Part shown: positions 9,365 to 18,091 of the stretch, piece after piece | Position numbering within the stretch: the first letter of the stretch is position 1 | Layout: each line of letters opens with the position of its first letter | Source: Patescibacteria group bacterium | GTDB taxonomy: Bacteria; Patescibacteriota; Patescibacteriia; 2-12-FULL-60-25 | Direction: 5' to 3' | NCBI GenBank assembly: GCA_018063105.1 | Contig: JAGOQX010000003.1 | Span: 1-59,730, forward strand | Length of the DNA: 59,730 nt | The notes under the pieces: model-generated | What the model was told of the DNA's origin: nothing | What the model saw: only the letters and a program-made list of their open reading frames with translations | Database searches by the model: none | Translations under genes and position numbers: made by a program

Positions 9365-9827
9365 CAGCAGCAAGCCAGCAGATGCGTACTCCGTATCTGC
9401 TGGTGGTATTGTGTTTCGCCGACGCGGAAACATCGTTGAAATCTTTTTTATCAAAGATCCGTATCAGCGTTGGACGTTCCCGAAAGGAAAACAGGAGCTC
9501 GGAGAAACGTACGCGCAAACCGCGATTCGAGAAATTAAGGAAGAAACAGGATTGGGAAATTTGAGATACGTTGCACCGCTCGGCAAAACATCATTTCGAT
9601 TTCGACGCGAGATTGGAGTGATCCATAAGGTGGTTCATTATTTTTTGTTCGAAGCACCGGCTGACGCAAAACCAACATTTAAACGTCGAGAAGACGTTCC
9701 AGAAGGGCGCGAGGTCGTATTGGAAGGTGCGTGGGTGCCGTTGCATCGCGCATTCAATGTGAGCAGTTATAAAAATTCAGATCACCTGTTAGCGCAGGCA
9801 TTTCGTCTCATTGCAGCTGCGTCGTAG
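9258..9827 (+). CDS. Nudix hydrolase (MutT-like)
   Basis: About 189 aa from the ATG at 9258; a second in-frame ATG is at 9249. The Nudix box is complete: GKQELGE, seven residues, then REIKEETGL, which binds the metal-pyrophosphate of a nucleoside diphosphate derivative. The enzyme core starts only around residue 47 (VSAGGIVFRRRG). Before it is a basic, Ser/Thr/Pro/Arg-rich tail encoded inside the protease gene. No ATG, GTG or TTG in this frame falls between the end of that gene and the core, so the overlap seems genuine. The substrate is not predictable. Confidence 0.8.
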   Translation: MPTEIHNSTAPSTSSPERRAQPQKRFHPRRTGSKNNSSKPADAYSVSAGGIVFRRRGNIVEIFFIKDPYQRWTFPKGKQELGETYAQTAIREIKEETGLGNLRYVAPLGKTSFRFRREIGVIHKVVHYFLFEAPADAKPTFKRREDVPEGREVVLEGAWVPLHRAFNVSSYKNSDHLLAQAFRLIAAAS

Positions 9828-9875
9828 AAGCGCAAGTTGCAGGGTAAGGGTGTGTACAGAACCGGAAAACCCGTG

Positions 9876-9884
9876 TGCTATACT
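9876..9884 (+). promoter_or_regulatory. Extended -10 promoter of pyrG
   Basis: TGC-TATACT (TG at 9876-9877, -10 hexamer at 9879-9884) ends 8 nt before the ATG at 9893. The expected transcription start is within 1-2 nt of the start codon, giving a leaderless mRNA. No clear -35 box is visible, as expected for an extended -10 promoter. Confidence 0.6.
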
Positions 9885-9892
9885 CTGGCCGT

Positions 9893-11554
9893 ATGCCAAA
9901 AAAAACACCTTCTCGGTCAAAGCGGCACTGTTACATTTTTGTCAGCGGGGGAGTCATGAGTGGGGTGGGAAAAGGGATTGCGACGGCTTCAATCGGCGCA
10001 TTGCTGAAGGCGCGCGGTTTGCGTGTGACAGCGGTGAAAATTGATCCGTACCTCAATGTTGATCCGGGTACACTAAATCCGGTTGAACACGGAGAGGTCT
10101 TTGTCACGAAGGACGGGTTAGAGACGGACCAGGATATCGGAAACTATGAACGCTTCATGGACGAAGACTTGCATCGCATTAACTGCATGACTTCCGGAAG
10201 CGTTTTTCAGTCCATCATTAATCGTGAGCGCGCCCTTGGATATCACGGCAAAACGGTTGAGTGGGTTCCAGATGTTCCGTTGGAAGTTATTCGTCGAATC
10301 AAGGAAGCGGCCAAGACCGCAGATGCAGATGTCACCTTAATTGAAATCGGTGGAACCGTTGGTGAGTATCAGAACATGCTCTATCTTGAGGCTTGTCGCA
10401 TGATGCGGCTCGAGGCCCCGAAGGATGTGTTGATTGCATTGGTGAGTTATCTCCCGATTCCGGGAAGCGTTGGTGAAATGAAATCAAAGCCAACGCAGTA
10501 TGCGGCACGAACATTGAACGCTGCCGGGTTGCAGCCAGATTTGATTATCTGTCGTTCAACGCATCCTATTGATGAGCCGCGAAAGCAAAAATTGAGTGTG
10601 AGTTGCAACGTGGCAACAGAAGACGTCATCGCTGCGCCAGACGTCTCGTCAATCTACGAGGTGCCTTTGAATTTTAGAAAAGAACATGTCACCGATCGTA
10701 TCGTTGAAAAATTGCGCTTGAAAAAACCGAGACCAGAAACAGATCAATGGACGGCGCTCGTGAAGCGTATCCAATCGTTGAAAAAGACGGTTCGAATCGG
10801 TATTGTTGGGAAATATTTTTCTACCGGAGATTTCGTGTTAACGGATTCCTATCTTTCCGTGTTGGAGGCCGTACGACATGCGGCATGGTCATTGGGACGA
10901 AAGCCGGAGATCGTATGGTTGAACAGTGAAGATTTTGAAAAACGTCCAACCTCCGTTGGGCCAACGCTGAAGCAGCTTGATGGCATTTTAATCCCAGGTG
11001 GTTTCGGCACCCGAGGAATTGAAGGGAAGTTAATGGCTATTCGATATGCTCGTGAACACAAGATTCCGTATCTCGGATTATGTTATGGCATGCAGCTCGC
11101 AACCGTTGAAGTCGCGCGCCATCTCTTAGGATGGGATGATGCAAACACGACAGAGATTGATCCAAAAACAACGCACCCGGTGATTCACTTGATGAACGAG
11201 CAGGAGGAAAAGATGAAGGATAAAAACTACGGCGGTTCAATGCGACTCGGAGAATATCCTTGTGAGCTGAAACAGGGGACAATCGCACGAACCCTCTATC
11301 GGTCAGACTCAATTCTCGAACGTCATCGTCATCGCTTTGAGGCAAACCCGACCTATCGCACAGAATTAGAAAAAGCTGGATTGATTGTTTCCGGTGTATC
11401 GCCAGATGGAAGACTTGCCGAGATCGTCGAGTTCAAAGGTCACCCATTTTTCGTCGCCACGCAGTTCCATCCAGAACTCATCTCCCGACCATTTAGACCG
11501 CATCCGTTGTTTGTTGGATTCATCAAGGCGGCTACAAAACGAGAAGGTGCATAG
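9893..11554 (+). CDS. pyrG: CTP synthase
   Basis: 553 aa. It makes CTP from UTP, ATP and glutamine in the cytoplasm. The N-terminal synthetase domain begins after a short basic tail with IFVSGGVMSGVGKG, continues through KIDPYLNVDPGTLNPVEHGE and GGTVGEYQ. The C-terminal class I glutamine amidotransferase domain has PGGFGTRG, the nucleophile Cys in GLCYGMQLA and the His-Glu pair in FHPE. The ATG at 9893 is preferred over a GTG 18 nt upstream because the -10 box ends at 9884. It ends at the bidirectional terminator shared with rpmA. Confidence 0.97.
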   Translation: MPKKTPSRSKRHCYIFVSGGVMSGVGKGIATASIGALLKARGLRVTAVKIDPYLNVDPGTLNPVEHGEVFVTKDGLETDQDIGNYERFMDEDLHRINCMTSGSVFQSIINRERALGYHGKTVEWVPDVPLEVIRRIKEAAKTADADVTLIEIGGTVGEYQNMLYLEACRMMRLEAPKDVLIALVSYLPIPGSVGEMKSKPTQYAARTLNAAGLQPDLIICRSTHPIDEPRKQKLSVSCNVATEDVIAAPDVSSIYEVPLNFRKEHVTDRIVEKLRLKKPRPETDQWTALVKRIQSLKKTVRIGIVGKYFSTGDFVLTDSYLSVLEAVRHAAWSLGRKPEIVWLNSEDFEKRPTSVGPTLKQLDGILIPGGFGTRGIEGKLMAIRYAREHKIPYLGLCYGMQLATVEVARHLLGWDDANTTEIDPKTTHPVIHLMNEQEEKMKDKNYGGSMRLGEYPCELKQGTIARTLYRSDSILERHRHRFEANPTYRTELEKAGLIVSGVSPDGRLAEIVEFKGHPFFVATQFHPELISRPFRPHPLFVGFIKAATKREGA

Positions 11555-11570
11555 AAGTTTGTTCAAAAAC

Positions 11571-11596
11571 ATAAAAGCCCCGTTTGGGGCTTTTAT
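11571..11596. terminator. Bidirectional terminator between pyrG and rpmA
   Basis: ATAAAAGCCCC, loop GTTT, GGGGCTTTTAT: a perfect 11-bp stem with A-run on one side and T-run on the other. It can end transcription of pyrG (plus) and rpmA (minus). Confidence 0.85.
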
Positions 11597-11613
11597 TGAT
11601 GTTGATGAAATCG

Positions 11614-11904
11614 TTATTTCGCTTCAACTGGAGGCACAATATTCGCGAACTTCACGGTTTTGAAGGCGCCGGTGTAGCGCTTGACCTTCTTGTTGGTGAA
11701 TTTGACGATACCGGCTGCGACAGCAAAAAGGGTGTCGTCATTGCCGATTTTCACGTTTGCGCCTGGTCGGATGGCGGTGCCGCGTTGGCGAACGATAATG
11801 CTACCGATTTTTGCGGTTTCACCAGCGTACAGTTTGACGCCAAGGCGTTGACCTTGGGAATCGCGACCGTAGCTTGTACTTCCACCTGCTTTTTTATGGG
11901 CCAT
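11614..11904 (-). CDS. rpmA: 50S ribosomal protein L27
   Basis: 96 aa. L27 reaches toward the peptidyl-transferase centre of the ribosome. The N terminus [20 protein letters not shown] is the family signature with no leader to be cleaved, and the core has [19 protein letters not shown]. It is monocistronic here; the usual partner rplU (L21) is not adjacent. A well-spaced promoter lies upstream and the terminator is shared with pyrG. Confidence 0.97.
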   Translation of the reverse strand: MAHKKAGGSTSYGRDSQGQRLGVKLYAGETAKIGSIIVRQRGTAIRPGANVKIGNDDTLFAVAAGIVKFTNKKVKRYTGAFKTVKFANIVPPVEAK

Positions 11905-11969
11905 ATTTTATGGAGAAAATGGGACAAATTCGTGCAAAACGCGCAATTCGTCGCCTTTAATGTGCTGAA

Positions 11970-11998
11970 AGGATATACGGTTGCGCACAATTTGTCAA
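11970..11998 (-). promoter_or_regulatory. Promoter of rpmA
   Basis: Read on the minus strand: TTGACA (11998-11993), 17-bp spacer, TATCCT (11975-11970). This is one of the few near-consensus -35/-10 promoters among core genes. It leaves a leader of about 60 nt before the ATG. It is back to back with the nifU-like promoter, the two -35 boxes being only 3 nt apart. Confidence 0.7.
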
Positions 11999-12001
11999 TA
12001 A

Positions 12002-12030
12002 GTGACAGCCTGGTCGAGGTCTGGTATCCT
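12002..12030 (+). promoter_or_regulatory. Promoter of the NifU-like gene
   Basis: GTGACA (12002-12007), 17-bp spacer, TATCCT (12025-12030) with an extended TG at 12022-12023. The ATG is at 12046, so the leader is about 8-10 nt. Confidence 0.6.
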
Positions 12031-12045
12031 CGATGCACACGAAAT

Positions 12046-12294
12046 ATGGCAAAATCCAAAGAAGAATTAACCGCAGAAATCGAGAAAACCCTTGATGTGT
12101 TACGCGAAGGGATCGCTATGCATTCGGGAAATGTCGAGCTTGTAGATGTTGATATGGAGACCGGAAAAGTGTCCGTTCGGTTCCAGGGAATGTGTGTTGG
12201 TTGCCCGATGTCTGACATGACCTTGAAAGTGGGTATTGAAGAGACGTTGCGAGAGATGGTCCCAGAAGTAACAGAAGTTGTTGCTGTTGCCTAA
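12046..12294 (+). CDS. NifU-like C-terminal domain protein (Fe-S scaffold)
   Basis: 82 aa. The domain has the conserved pair of cysteines in GMCVGCPMSDMTL, which in this family carries an Fe-S cluster or assembles it for transfer to apoproteins. N-terminal residues EEIEKTLDVLR-like helix and the strand VELVDVDMETGKVSVRFQG match the small stand-alone Nfu fold. An in-frame extension upstream crosses rpmA on the opposite strand and is not part of the gene; the promoter and ATG at 12046 define the start. The cluster acceptor is not known, although radical SAM enzymes elsewhere in the genome need such clusters. Confidence 0.88.
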   Translation: MAKSKEELTAEIEKTLDVLREGIAMHSGNVELVDVDMETGKVSVRFQGMCVGCPMSDMTLKVGIEETLREMVPEVTEVVAVA

Positions 12295-12316
12295 CGAAAA
12301 CAGTACACTGCATTGC

Positions 12317-12694
12317 ATGAAGTTGGCCGATTGGCAGCTTTCCGCCCGGCGCGGATGGCATCATCCGTTCATTCGGTGGATCACCGTTGGAACGATTCTT
12401 TGTGTCCTCGGTATGACCAGCTTCATCGCGTATCGATTGGTTCCAGTTGGGATACGCAGCGGAGTGGTTATTTTGCATTACAACATCTATCTTGGCATTG
12501 ATCAGGTGCAGGCGTGGCCTTGGATGTTCGTGTCACCGGGAATCATGTTTGCGATCGTCATCGTAAATGTGTTGTTTGCGCTGGGCTGTTTCGCTCGTCA
12601 TGAGTTGGCTGCAAAAGCATGTGTCGTGATGACATTGATCATCGCTTTGCTCTGGGGAATTTCTTCATTCTTTCTCGTTCTTGTGAATATTTAA
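12317..12694 (+). CDS. Small membrane protein with three helices, unknown function
   Basis: 125 aa. Three hydrophobic segments are visible, at about residues 20-40 (WITVGTILCVLGMTSFIAYR), 69-89 (MFVSPGIMFAIVIVNVLFAL) and 100-122 (CVVMTLIIALLWGISSFFLV). The ATG at 12317 is chosen because a TACACT -10-like box ends 7 nt before it. The gene leads into mraY with 16 nt between, so it may be co-transcribed with the peptidoglycan genes. No family was recognised. Confidence 0.7.
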   Translation: MKLADWQLSARRGWHHPFIRWITVGTILCVLGMTSFIAYRLVPVGIRSGVVILHYNIYLGIDQVQAWPWMFVSPGIMFAIVIVNVLFALGCFARHELAAKACVVMTLIIALLWGISSFFLVLVNI

Positions 12695-12710
12695 TTTGAT
12701 TTATTTTTGT

Positions 12711-13748
12711 ATGCTATTTCCGATCATCCGCGTTCTCACCATCGCATTTAGTTGCTTCGTAATTGCACTTGCATGGGGGCCGTTATTGATTCGCATATTG
12801 CGTCGATTGAAAATGGGCAAGGTGATTCGTGATACAGAATCTGCGCCGATTTTCGCAAAACTTCATGCAGCAAAAGCCGGGACCCCATCCATGGGAGGGC
12901 TGTTAGTATGGGTGACCGTTGTTGCGGTCATGCTTCTATTATCTGCAGGGTGTGCGGTGCAGGGCGCTGAGTCATGTTCATGGAATTTTCTGTCTCGTGG
13001 GCAAACACTTCTTCCGCTCGGTGCGTTGCTTTTAGCTGCGCTCGTTGGATTAGTTGACGATTATTTGAACACAAAAAAAATTGGTCCACACGGCGGAGGA
13101 TTGCGTATGCGTCATCGGTTGATTTCCTATTCATTGATCGCGTTGGGTGGTGCATGGTGGTTTTATTCAAAATTAGAATGGGACGTTTTGCACATTCCGT
13201 TTGCTGGTGATGTTTATATTGGGCTATGGGCGATCGTCGTATCCGTTCTCGTGATCGTGGCCACTTCATTTTCCGTGAATGAAACGGACGGACTAGATGG
13301 GCTTGCCGGTGGTCCGCTCATGGCTGCGTTTGCTGGATATGGCGTTATCGCGTTTTCACAAGGGAAAGCGGATCTCGCCGTGTTTTGTGCTGCCATCGTT
13401 GGTGCGCTTATGGCATTCCTTTGGTACAACGTTCCACCTGCTTCATTCTTTATGGGTGATACCGGAGCGATGTCGCTCGGGACGGTCCTTGGCGTTGTGG
13501 CGCTCTTAACGAATCAACCGCTCTTGCTGCCGATTATCGGTCTCCCGTTCGTGATTGAATCGTTGTCCGTCATTTTGCAGGTCGCATCAAAAAAAATTCG
13601 AAAGAAGAAATTATTTCGCAGTGCACCGATCCATCATCATCTTGAAGCGATTGGGTGGACGGAGCCGCAGATCGTGTTGCGCGTGTGGATCATCTCGCTA
13701 TTTTCAACGGGTATTGGCGTAGTGCTTGCATTAGCTGATAAACTGTAG
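12711..13748 (+). CDS. mraY: Phospho-N-acetylmuramoyl-pentapeptide-transferase
   Basis: 345 aa. An integral membrane enzyme that moves phospho-MurNAc-pentapeptide from UDP to undecaprenyl phosphate, forming lipid I. Visible motifs are LVDDYLNTKK (catalytic Asp region), NETDGLDGLAGG, FMGDTGAMSLG and APIHHHLEAIGW, in the usual order among about ten hydrophobic helices. The ATG at 12711 is preferred to an upstream TTG at 12696. It starts the mraY-ftsW-murG run, with ftsW beginning 2 nt after its stop. Confidence 0.95.
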   Translation: MLFPIIRVLTIAFSCFVIALAWGPLLIRILRRLKMGKVIRDTESAPIFAKLHAAKAGTPSMGGLLVWVTVVAVMLLLSAGCAVQGAESCSWNFLSRGQTLLPLGALLLAALVGLVDDYLNTKKIGPHGGGLRMRHRLISYSLIALGGAWWFYSKLEWDVLHIPFAGDVYIGLWAIVVSVLVIVATSFSVNETDGLDGLAGGPLMAAFAGYGVIAFSQGKADLAVFCAAIVGALMAFLWYNVPPASFFMGDTGAMSLGTVLGVVALLTNQPLLLPIIGLPFVIESLSVILQVASKKIRKKKLFRSAPIHHHLEAIGWTEPQIVLRVWIISLFSTGIGVVLALADKL

Positions 13749-13750
13749 TC

Positions 13751-14854
13751 ATGCGAGGTTCTGAACGAATTGACCGCGGCTTTTTCTGGGCGCTTTGTGG
13801 GATCGTTTTTTTTGGGTTGTTGATGCTTCTTTCTGCGAGTGGTCCGTTGGCGTATCAACATTTTTCAGATAGCTGGTATTTCGTGAAACATCAAATGACG
13901 AGGGGGTTTATTCCGGGCATCATCATTTTTTTCATCTGTTCACGGATTGATTATCGGAAGTGGAAGCCGTTAGCCGTCGCTGGTTTGATCGTGTCTATTA
14001 TTCTGCTCGTGCTCGTGTATATTCCGGGTCTTGGATTGCACTTGGGGGGCGCAGGTCGATGGGTGCAGATTGGTCCGTTTTCCTTTCAGCCATCAGAATT
14101 CGTGAAGGTGACATTTTTGATGTACGTGGCAGCGTGGCTGGCTGCGCGGCACGAAAATAAAGCACGAACGATTGAGGAGGGGTTGATTCCGTTTGTGACC
14201 GCGCTCGGCATCATCATGTTCCTTTTGATCATGCAGCCGAACACCGGTTCAATGTCCGTGATCGTCGGGTCTGCATTGCTCATGTATTTTGTTGCCGGTG
14301 CTCCGCTTGGATGGTTTGCGGTGCTGGGTGCGGCAGGCGTGGCGCTGGTTGGAATTCTGATCAAAGTGACGCCGTATCGCGCGGCGCGTTTTATGACATT
14401 CCTGCATCCAGAATTGGATCCGCAGGGGATTGGCTATCATATTAATCAAGCGTACCTTGCGATTGGTTCGGGTGGATTGTTTGGGTTGGGGTATGGTCAG
14501 TCTCGTCAGAAGTATTTGTATCTTCCCGAAGTTTCCGGTGATTCTATTTTTGCGGTGATCGGTGAAGAGATGGGATTTTTAATGACAACGGTGTTGATTC
14601 TTGCATTTGGATATTTAGTGTATCGCTGTTACGTCATTGCTCGGAATGCGCCGGATGCATTTGGGACGTTTTTAGTGACTGGGATCGGTTCATGGGTCGC
14701 GATCCAGGCGATTTTTAATATCGCCTCCATGGTTGGACTTATGCCGATGACTGGCGTAACGTTGCCGTTTATCAGCTACGGGAGCTCTGCATTCATTGCG
14801 CTTGCCATCGGAATGGGGCTGGTTGCATCCGTCTCCCGTCAGTCACGATCATAA
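13751..14854 (+). CDS. ftsW: FtsW/RodA family lipid II polymerase
   Basis: 367 aa SEDS-family membrane protein that polymerises lipid II into glycan strands. Around ten hydrophobic helices are visible, with family motifs GGAGRWVQIGPFSFQPSE, KVTFLMYVAAWLA, MQPNTGSMSVI and the C-terminal TGVTLPFISYGSSAFIA. Position between mraY and murG favours FtsW (division) over RodA (elongation), but the sequence alone does not settle this. It is 2 nt from mraY and 5 nt from murG. Confidence 0.93.
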   Translation: MRGSERIDRGFFWALCGIVFFGLLMLLSASGPLAYQHFSDSWYFVKHQMTRGFIPGIIIFFICSRIDYRKWKPLAVAGLIVSIILLVLVYIPGLGLHLGGAGRWVQIGPFSFQPSEFVKVTFLMYVAAWLAARHENKARTIEEGLIPFVTALGIIMFLLIMQPNTGSMSVIVGSALLMYFVAGAPLGWFAVLGAAGVALVGILIKVTPYRAARFMTFLHPELDPQGIGYHINQAYLAIGSGGLFGLGYGQSRQKYLYLPEVSGDSIFAVIGEEMGFLMTTVLILAFGYLVYRCYVIARNAPDAFGTFLVTGIGSWVAIQAIFNIASMVGLMPMTGVTLPFISYGSSAFIALAIGMGLVASVSRQSRS

Positions 14855-14859
14855 TTTCT

Positions 14860-15924
14860 ATGACTATTCTTTGTTGCGGTGGTGGCACGATGGGTCCGGT
14901 GACCCCACTGTTAGCTGTGATTCGACAGATGCGAAAGGCACGTCCAGATTTGAACGTTGCATGGGCAGGGACGGACGTTGGTCCGGAACGGAGCGTTGTT
15001 GAATCAGAGGGTATTCGTTTTTTTGATATTCCAACTGTGAAGATTCCACGGTATGTGAGCTGGGAATGGATCACGTGGCCGTTTGCGTATGCTCGCGCAC
15101 GAAAGCGCTCACAACGTGTGTTGGATGAGGTTCGTCCAACGTTGATCGTGTCCGTTGGTGGTTTTACGGCTGTCCCGTTGATTCGTGAGGGTGCAAAGCG
15201 GGGGATTCCATGTGCGATTCATCAACTTGATTTTGTTGCTGGTCTTGCCAATCGAGCCGTTGCATCAGCGTGTCGTTTAGTGACCACATCGTTCACGTAT
15301 CAGACATCGCCATTTCGTGCGTCATCTTCTCGTGTGCCAACTCCATGTCGTTTTGCCGGAAACGTTGTTCCTTCACGTGAAGCAGCGATTCAATCGTTTG
15401 GGTTAGATCCGAAGCGTCCGGTGATCTTTGTTGTTGGTGGAGGGACCGGAGCGCTAGCAATTAATCGAGCGATACAGGAGATTCTGGATACGGAATTACG
15501 TGCTGCACAAATTATTCATCTCACAGGCATTGGCAAGATGCGATTGGCAAGCGGTCAGGTGATTTCACCAAGGTTCGGATATGTTGTGGCAGAATTTTTT
15601 AATGAACAGCAAATGTTGCAAGCGTATGCCGCTGCAGACGTTGTGATCTCTCGTGCAGGGATGGGTTCCATCTCTGATCTTGCAGCGCTGTCAAAGCCGA
15701 CCATTCTAGTTCCGATTCCACAGAGTCATCAGGAAGAAAATGCAAAACAATTTTCGGTTCCGATCGTGCATCAAACGGATCAGTTTTCGAAAAAATTACA
15801 CACAACGATCACAGCTGTATTGAAAGATGCTGGTGAGCGTCAGGCGATTGGAACGCGCATGCATGAAACGTTGGCAACGGATGATGGGGGCGCGTTGGCA
15901 GAGAAGTGGTTGGCGTTGCGCTAA
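14860..15924 (+). CDS. murG: UDP-GlcNAc:lipid I N-acetylglucosaminyltransferase
   Basis: 354 aa GT-B enzyme that converts lipid I to lipid II at the inner membrane face. The N-terminal glycine loop is CCGGGTMGPVTP; most family members have GGTGGH at this place, so the conserved His is Pro here. The C-terminal donor site is otherwise normal: VGGGTGALAINRA, SRAGMGSISDLAAL with its acidic partner, and IPQSHQEENA. The 3' end overlaps the convergent helicase gene by 4 nt. The genomic context (mraY-ftsW-murG) supports the assignment despite the altered loop. Confidence 0.9.
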   Translation: MTILCCGGGTMGPVTPLLAVIRQMRKARPDLNVAWAGTDVGPERSVVESEGIRFFDIPTVKIPRYVSWEWITWPFAYARARKRSQRVLDEVRPTLIVSVGGFTAVPLIREGAKRGIPCAIHQLDFVAGLANRAVASACRLVTTSFTYQTSPFRASSSRVPTPCRFAGNVVPSREAAIQSFGLDPKRPVIFVVGGGTGALAINRAIQEILDTELRAAQIIHLTGIGKMRLASGQVISPRFGYVVAEFFNEQQMLQAYAAADVVISRAGMGSISDLAALSKPTILVPIPQSHQEENAKQFSVPIVHQTDQFSKKLHTTITAVLKDAGERQAIGTRMHETLATDDGGALAEKWLALR

Positions 15925-17240
15925 AAAAGTGTGGCAGATCCTTGTTCGAGTTGAGTCATGAAATCACCAATGGATTCATCGAGCCGGATATCGTGAAGCC
16001 TCACCGGTTGCTTGAGATGGATTCCTTTGAGTGTCCGACAACGGCTAAGAGCGACGTACGTCTGGCCCGACGCAAAAGCGCCGCGCCCAAGGTCGATCGT
16101 GACTTGATCGAATGTTTTGCCTTGGCTTTTATGAATTGTGACAGCCCATGCCAGCTTGAGTGGGATTTGTGAAAAGCTTCCCATCTTTTCCTGATCCAGT
16201 GTTCGAGTGAACGAATCGTAGACGCTGCGATAGATGTTCCAGAGGTGCGCTGAGACGGAAACGATTCCGCCGGTGTCGAGTTTGACGATCACGGATGGTC
16301 CAACGTCTTCATCGACCCCAAAATCAACGACCCATCCAAGACTTCCATTCACGAATCGTCCGTGCGGATCATTCGCAACACACATCACTCGCGCATTTTT
16401 TTTGAGCGTCAGGATGGCGTCGGACGGTGTTTCACGTTCGGGAAATGCGCCGCGGAATTCACCTTCAAATGTTTGAATAGATCCGGGGAGTTGTGCGAGT
16501 CGTTCGGTGTTCAGCGTCTCTGCAGACGCATTGATTGCTGTCAGAACGATGGCGTCTTTCGGCGGTGATGTGCTGAGTCGTGTATTTAATTTTTGTAATT
16601 GTTTTTCTGTCACCGTCCGGTCTCTGACCGCATTCAGGAGTGCGACGAACGTCTTATCTTTTTGACGATAGATTTTTTCTAATTCAATACAAGAAATGCC
16701 GCCCATTGCGAAGAGTTCCTGCATGACGCGCGATGCGAAAAAATAGGGTGAGTCATACAGTTCGGCAAATGCTTCACGTTCTGTGTTTGTGATGACGGGA
16801 GGAAGTTGATAGAGATCGCCAATGGCGACGATGCGCAGTCCGCCAAATGGTGCTTTTCGTTTTCGGACAATGCGTAGAAATTGGTCCATGCAATCCAATA
16901 GATCGGCACGAACCATCGAGATCTCATCAATGATGAGTATGTCAGCATTTTGATAGATCTCGGGGTTTGGCGTTGTGTTCGCCTCGCTCCGCGCATGTTT
17001 CACCGTGACATTTGGTGGAAAGAGAAAGAATCGATGAATGGTTTCACCGCCAACGTTTAATGCGGCAACACCGGTCGGAGCGAGGACGGGTGCGATGAGC
17101 TCTGTTGTTTCTCGAAAATGTTTTAACAGGGTGCTTTTACCCGTGCCAGCTCGTCCGGTCACAAACGTGAATGGTCCACCGGCCTCCATGAGTGATAGTG
17201 CTGCGTCAAAGGCTGGTGTGTGATCAAGGAGGTTAGGCAT
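15921..17240 (-). CDS. PIF1/RecD-like DNA helicase
   Basis: 439 aa superfamily 1B helicase. Walker A is FVTGRAGTGKSTLL near residue 27, Walker B IIDEISMVRADLL, a further motif GDLYQLPPV, and the C-terminal motif VI region LAWAVTIHKSQGKTFDQV followed by YVALSRCRTL. Such helicases unwind DNA 5' to 3' and act on replication blocks, R-loops or recombination intermediates. Compact PIF1-like proteins of this size are common in CPR genomes. It is divergent from the phosphoglycerate mutase gene. Confidence 0.88.
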   Translation of the reverse strand: MPNLLDHTPAFDAALSLMEAGGPFTFVTGRAGTGKSTLLKHFRETTELIAPVLAPTGVAALNVGGETIHRFFLFPPNVTVKHARSEANTTPNPEIYQNADILIIDEISMVRADLLDCMDQFLRIVRKRKAPFGGLRIVAIGDLYQLPPVITNTEREAFAELYDSPYFFASRVMQELFAMGGISCIELEKIYRQKDKTFVALLNAVRDRTVTEKQLQKLNTRLSTSPPKDAIVLTAINASAETLNTERLAQLPGSIQTFEGEFRGAFPERETPSDAILTLKKNARVMCVANDPHGRFVNGSLGWVVDFGVDEDVGPSVIVKLDTGGIVSVSAHLWNIYRSVYDSFTRTLDQEKMGSFSQIPLKLAWAVTIHKSQGKTFDQVTIDLGRGAFASGQTYVALSRCRTLKGIHLKQPVRLHDIRLDESIGDFMTQLEQGSATLF

Positions 17241-17305
17241 GGGGGTTCAGGAGTCCAGAGATGATAATGGGAAAGGGGTCATTGGTCTACACCGTACTCA
17301 CACGG

Positions 17306-17311
17306 TATACT
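17306..17311 (+). promoter_or_regulatory. -10 box of gpmA
   Basis: TATACT ends 12 nt before the ATG at 17324. The hexamer lies within GGTATACT and predicts a leader of about 5 nt. The GTATAC core is palindromic, so it may also contribute to the divergent helicase promoter. Confidence 0.55.
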
Positions 17312-17323
17312 CTGAAAAAATGT

Positions 17324-18022
17324 ATGAGCATCCTTGTCCTTGTTCGCCATGGTGAGTCACGTTGGAATGAGTGCAATCGATTTCAGGGTTGGGTTGATGT
17401 TCCATTAAGCGAGAACGGGGTAAGGGAGGCAGAGCATTGCGCGAAGCACTGTAAAGAATTTGATTTTTCAGCGGCGTATACATCAGCGCTTGTTCGGGCT
17501 CAAGAAACGCTCTTGTTGATTTTGGCGCAGCAAGGACGAACAGGAATTTTTCAGCATGATCATGATCCGAGATATTCAAAATGGGTAAAAACATCGAATC
17601 ATTGCGGTGATGGCGATATTCCAATTTTTGAAACGCAGACAATGAACGAGAGATACTACGGCGATTTACAAGGTATGGAAAAGATAGAAGCGGAGAAAAA
17701 GTATGGCAAGTCAAAGTTGCTGGTTTGGAGAAGAGGGTATGAGGAGCGTCCCCCAAACGGGGAAAGTTTAAAAGAGGTTTTTGAAAGAGTTCATCCGTAT
17801 TTCATGAAGCACGTTCAACCAAGATTAAAACGCGGGGAAACGGTACTCCTCTCTGGTCATGGAAATACGTTACGATCAATAATCATGCATTTTGAACACA
17901 TCACGGAAGAGGACATCGCCTTTGTGGATTTGCCAGGTGCAAGGCCGCTCGTGTACGAGTTCACCCGAGGCAAATACAAACGAATTGCAGGAGAATACCA
18001 ATTCGATCGCCCACTCCGTTAA
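17324..18022 (+). CDS. gpmA: 2,3-bisphosphoglycerate-dependent phosphoglycerate mutase
   Basis: 232 aa. It interconverts 3- and 2-phosphoglycerate in glycolysis. The phosphohistidine motif is LVRHGESRWN at the N terminus, with NRFQGWVDVPLSE, the acidic TMNERYYGDLQG and the second catalytic His in LLSGHGNTLRSI. Length and order match the dPGM family. The ATG at 17324 starts right at the first beta-strand; longer in-frame starts would lie upstream of the -10 box. It is followed by a hairpin shared with the convergent tRNA gene. Confidence 0.92.
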   Translation: MSILVLVRHGESRWNECNRFQGWVDVPLSENGVREAEHCAKHCKEFDFSAAYTSALVRAQETLLLILAQQGRTGIFQHDHDPRYSKWVKTSNHCGDGDIPIFETQTMNERYYGDLQGMEKIEAEKKYGKSKLLVWRRGYEERPPNGESLKEVFERVHPYFMKHVQPRLKRGETVLLSGHGNTLRSIIMHFEHITEEDIAFVDLPGARPLVYEFTRGKYKRIAGEYQFDRPLR

Positions 18023-18031
18023 ATCGCATAC

Positions 18032-18054
18032 AAAAAACCGACGTCCAACGTCGG
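18032..18054 (-). terminator. Terminator of tRNA-Lys, also facing gpmA
   Basis: On the minus strand the sequence is CCGACGT, loop TGG, ACGTCGG followed by TTTTTT: a perfect 7-bp stem and U-run just after the tRNA. On the plus strand the following CTCTTTGTTT is weaker, so it may also slow transcription from gpmA. Confidence 0.8.
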
Positions 18055-18091
18055 CTCTTTGTTTAATCTATCTTGATCGCGTTCAACGCGA

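Noticed and set aside
11584-12045. Longer NifU-like protein starting opposite rpmA
   Set aside because: The extension is antisense to rpmA and precedes the promoter; the domain begins at 12046.
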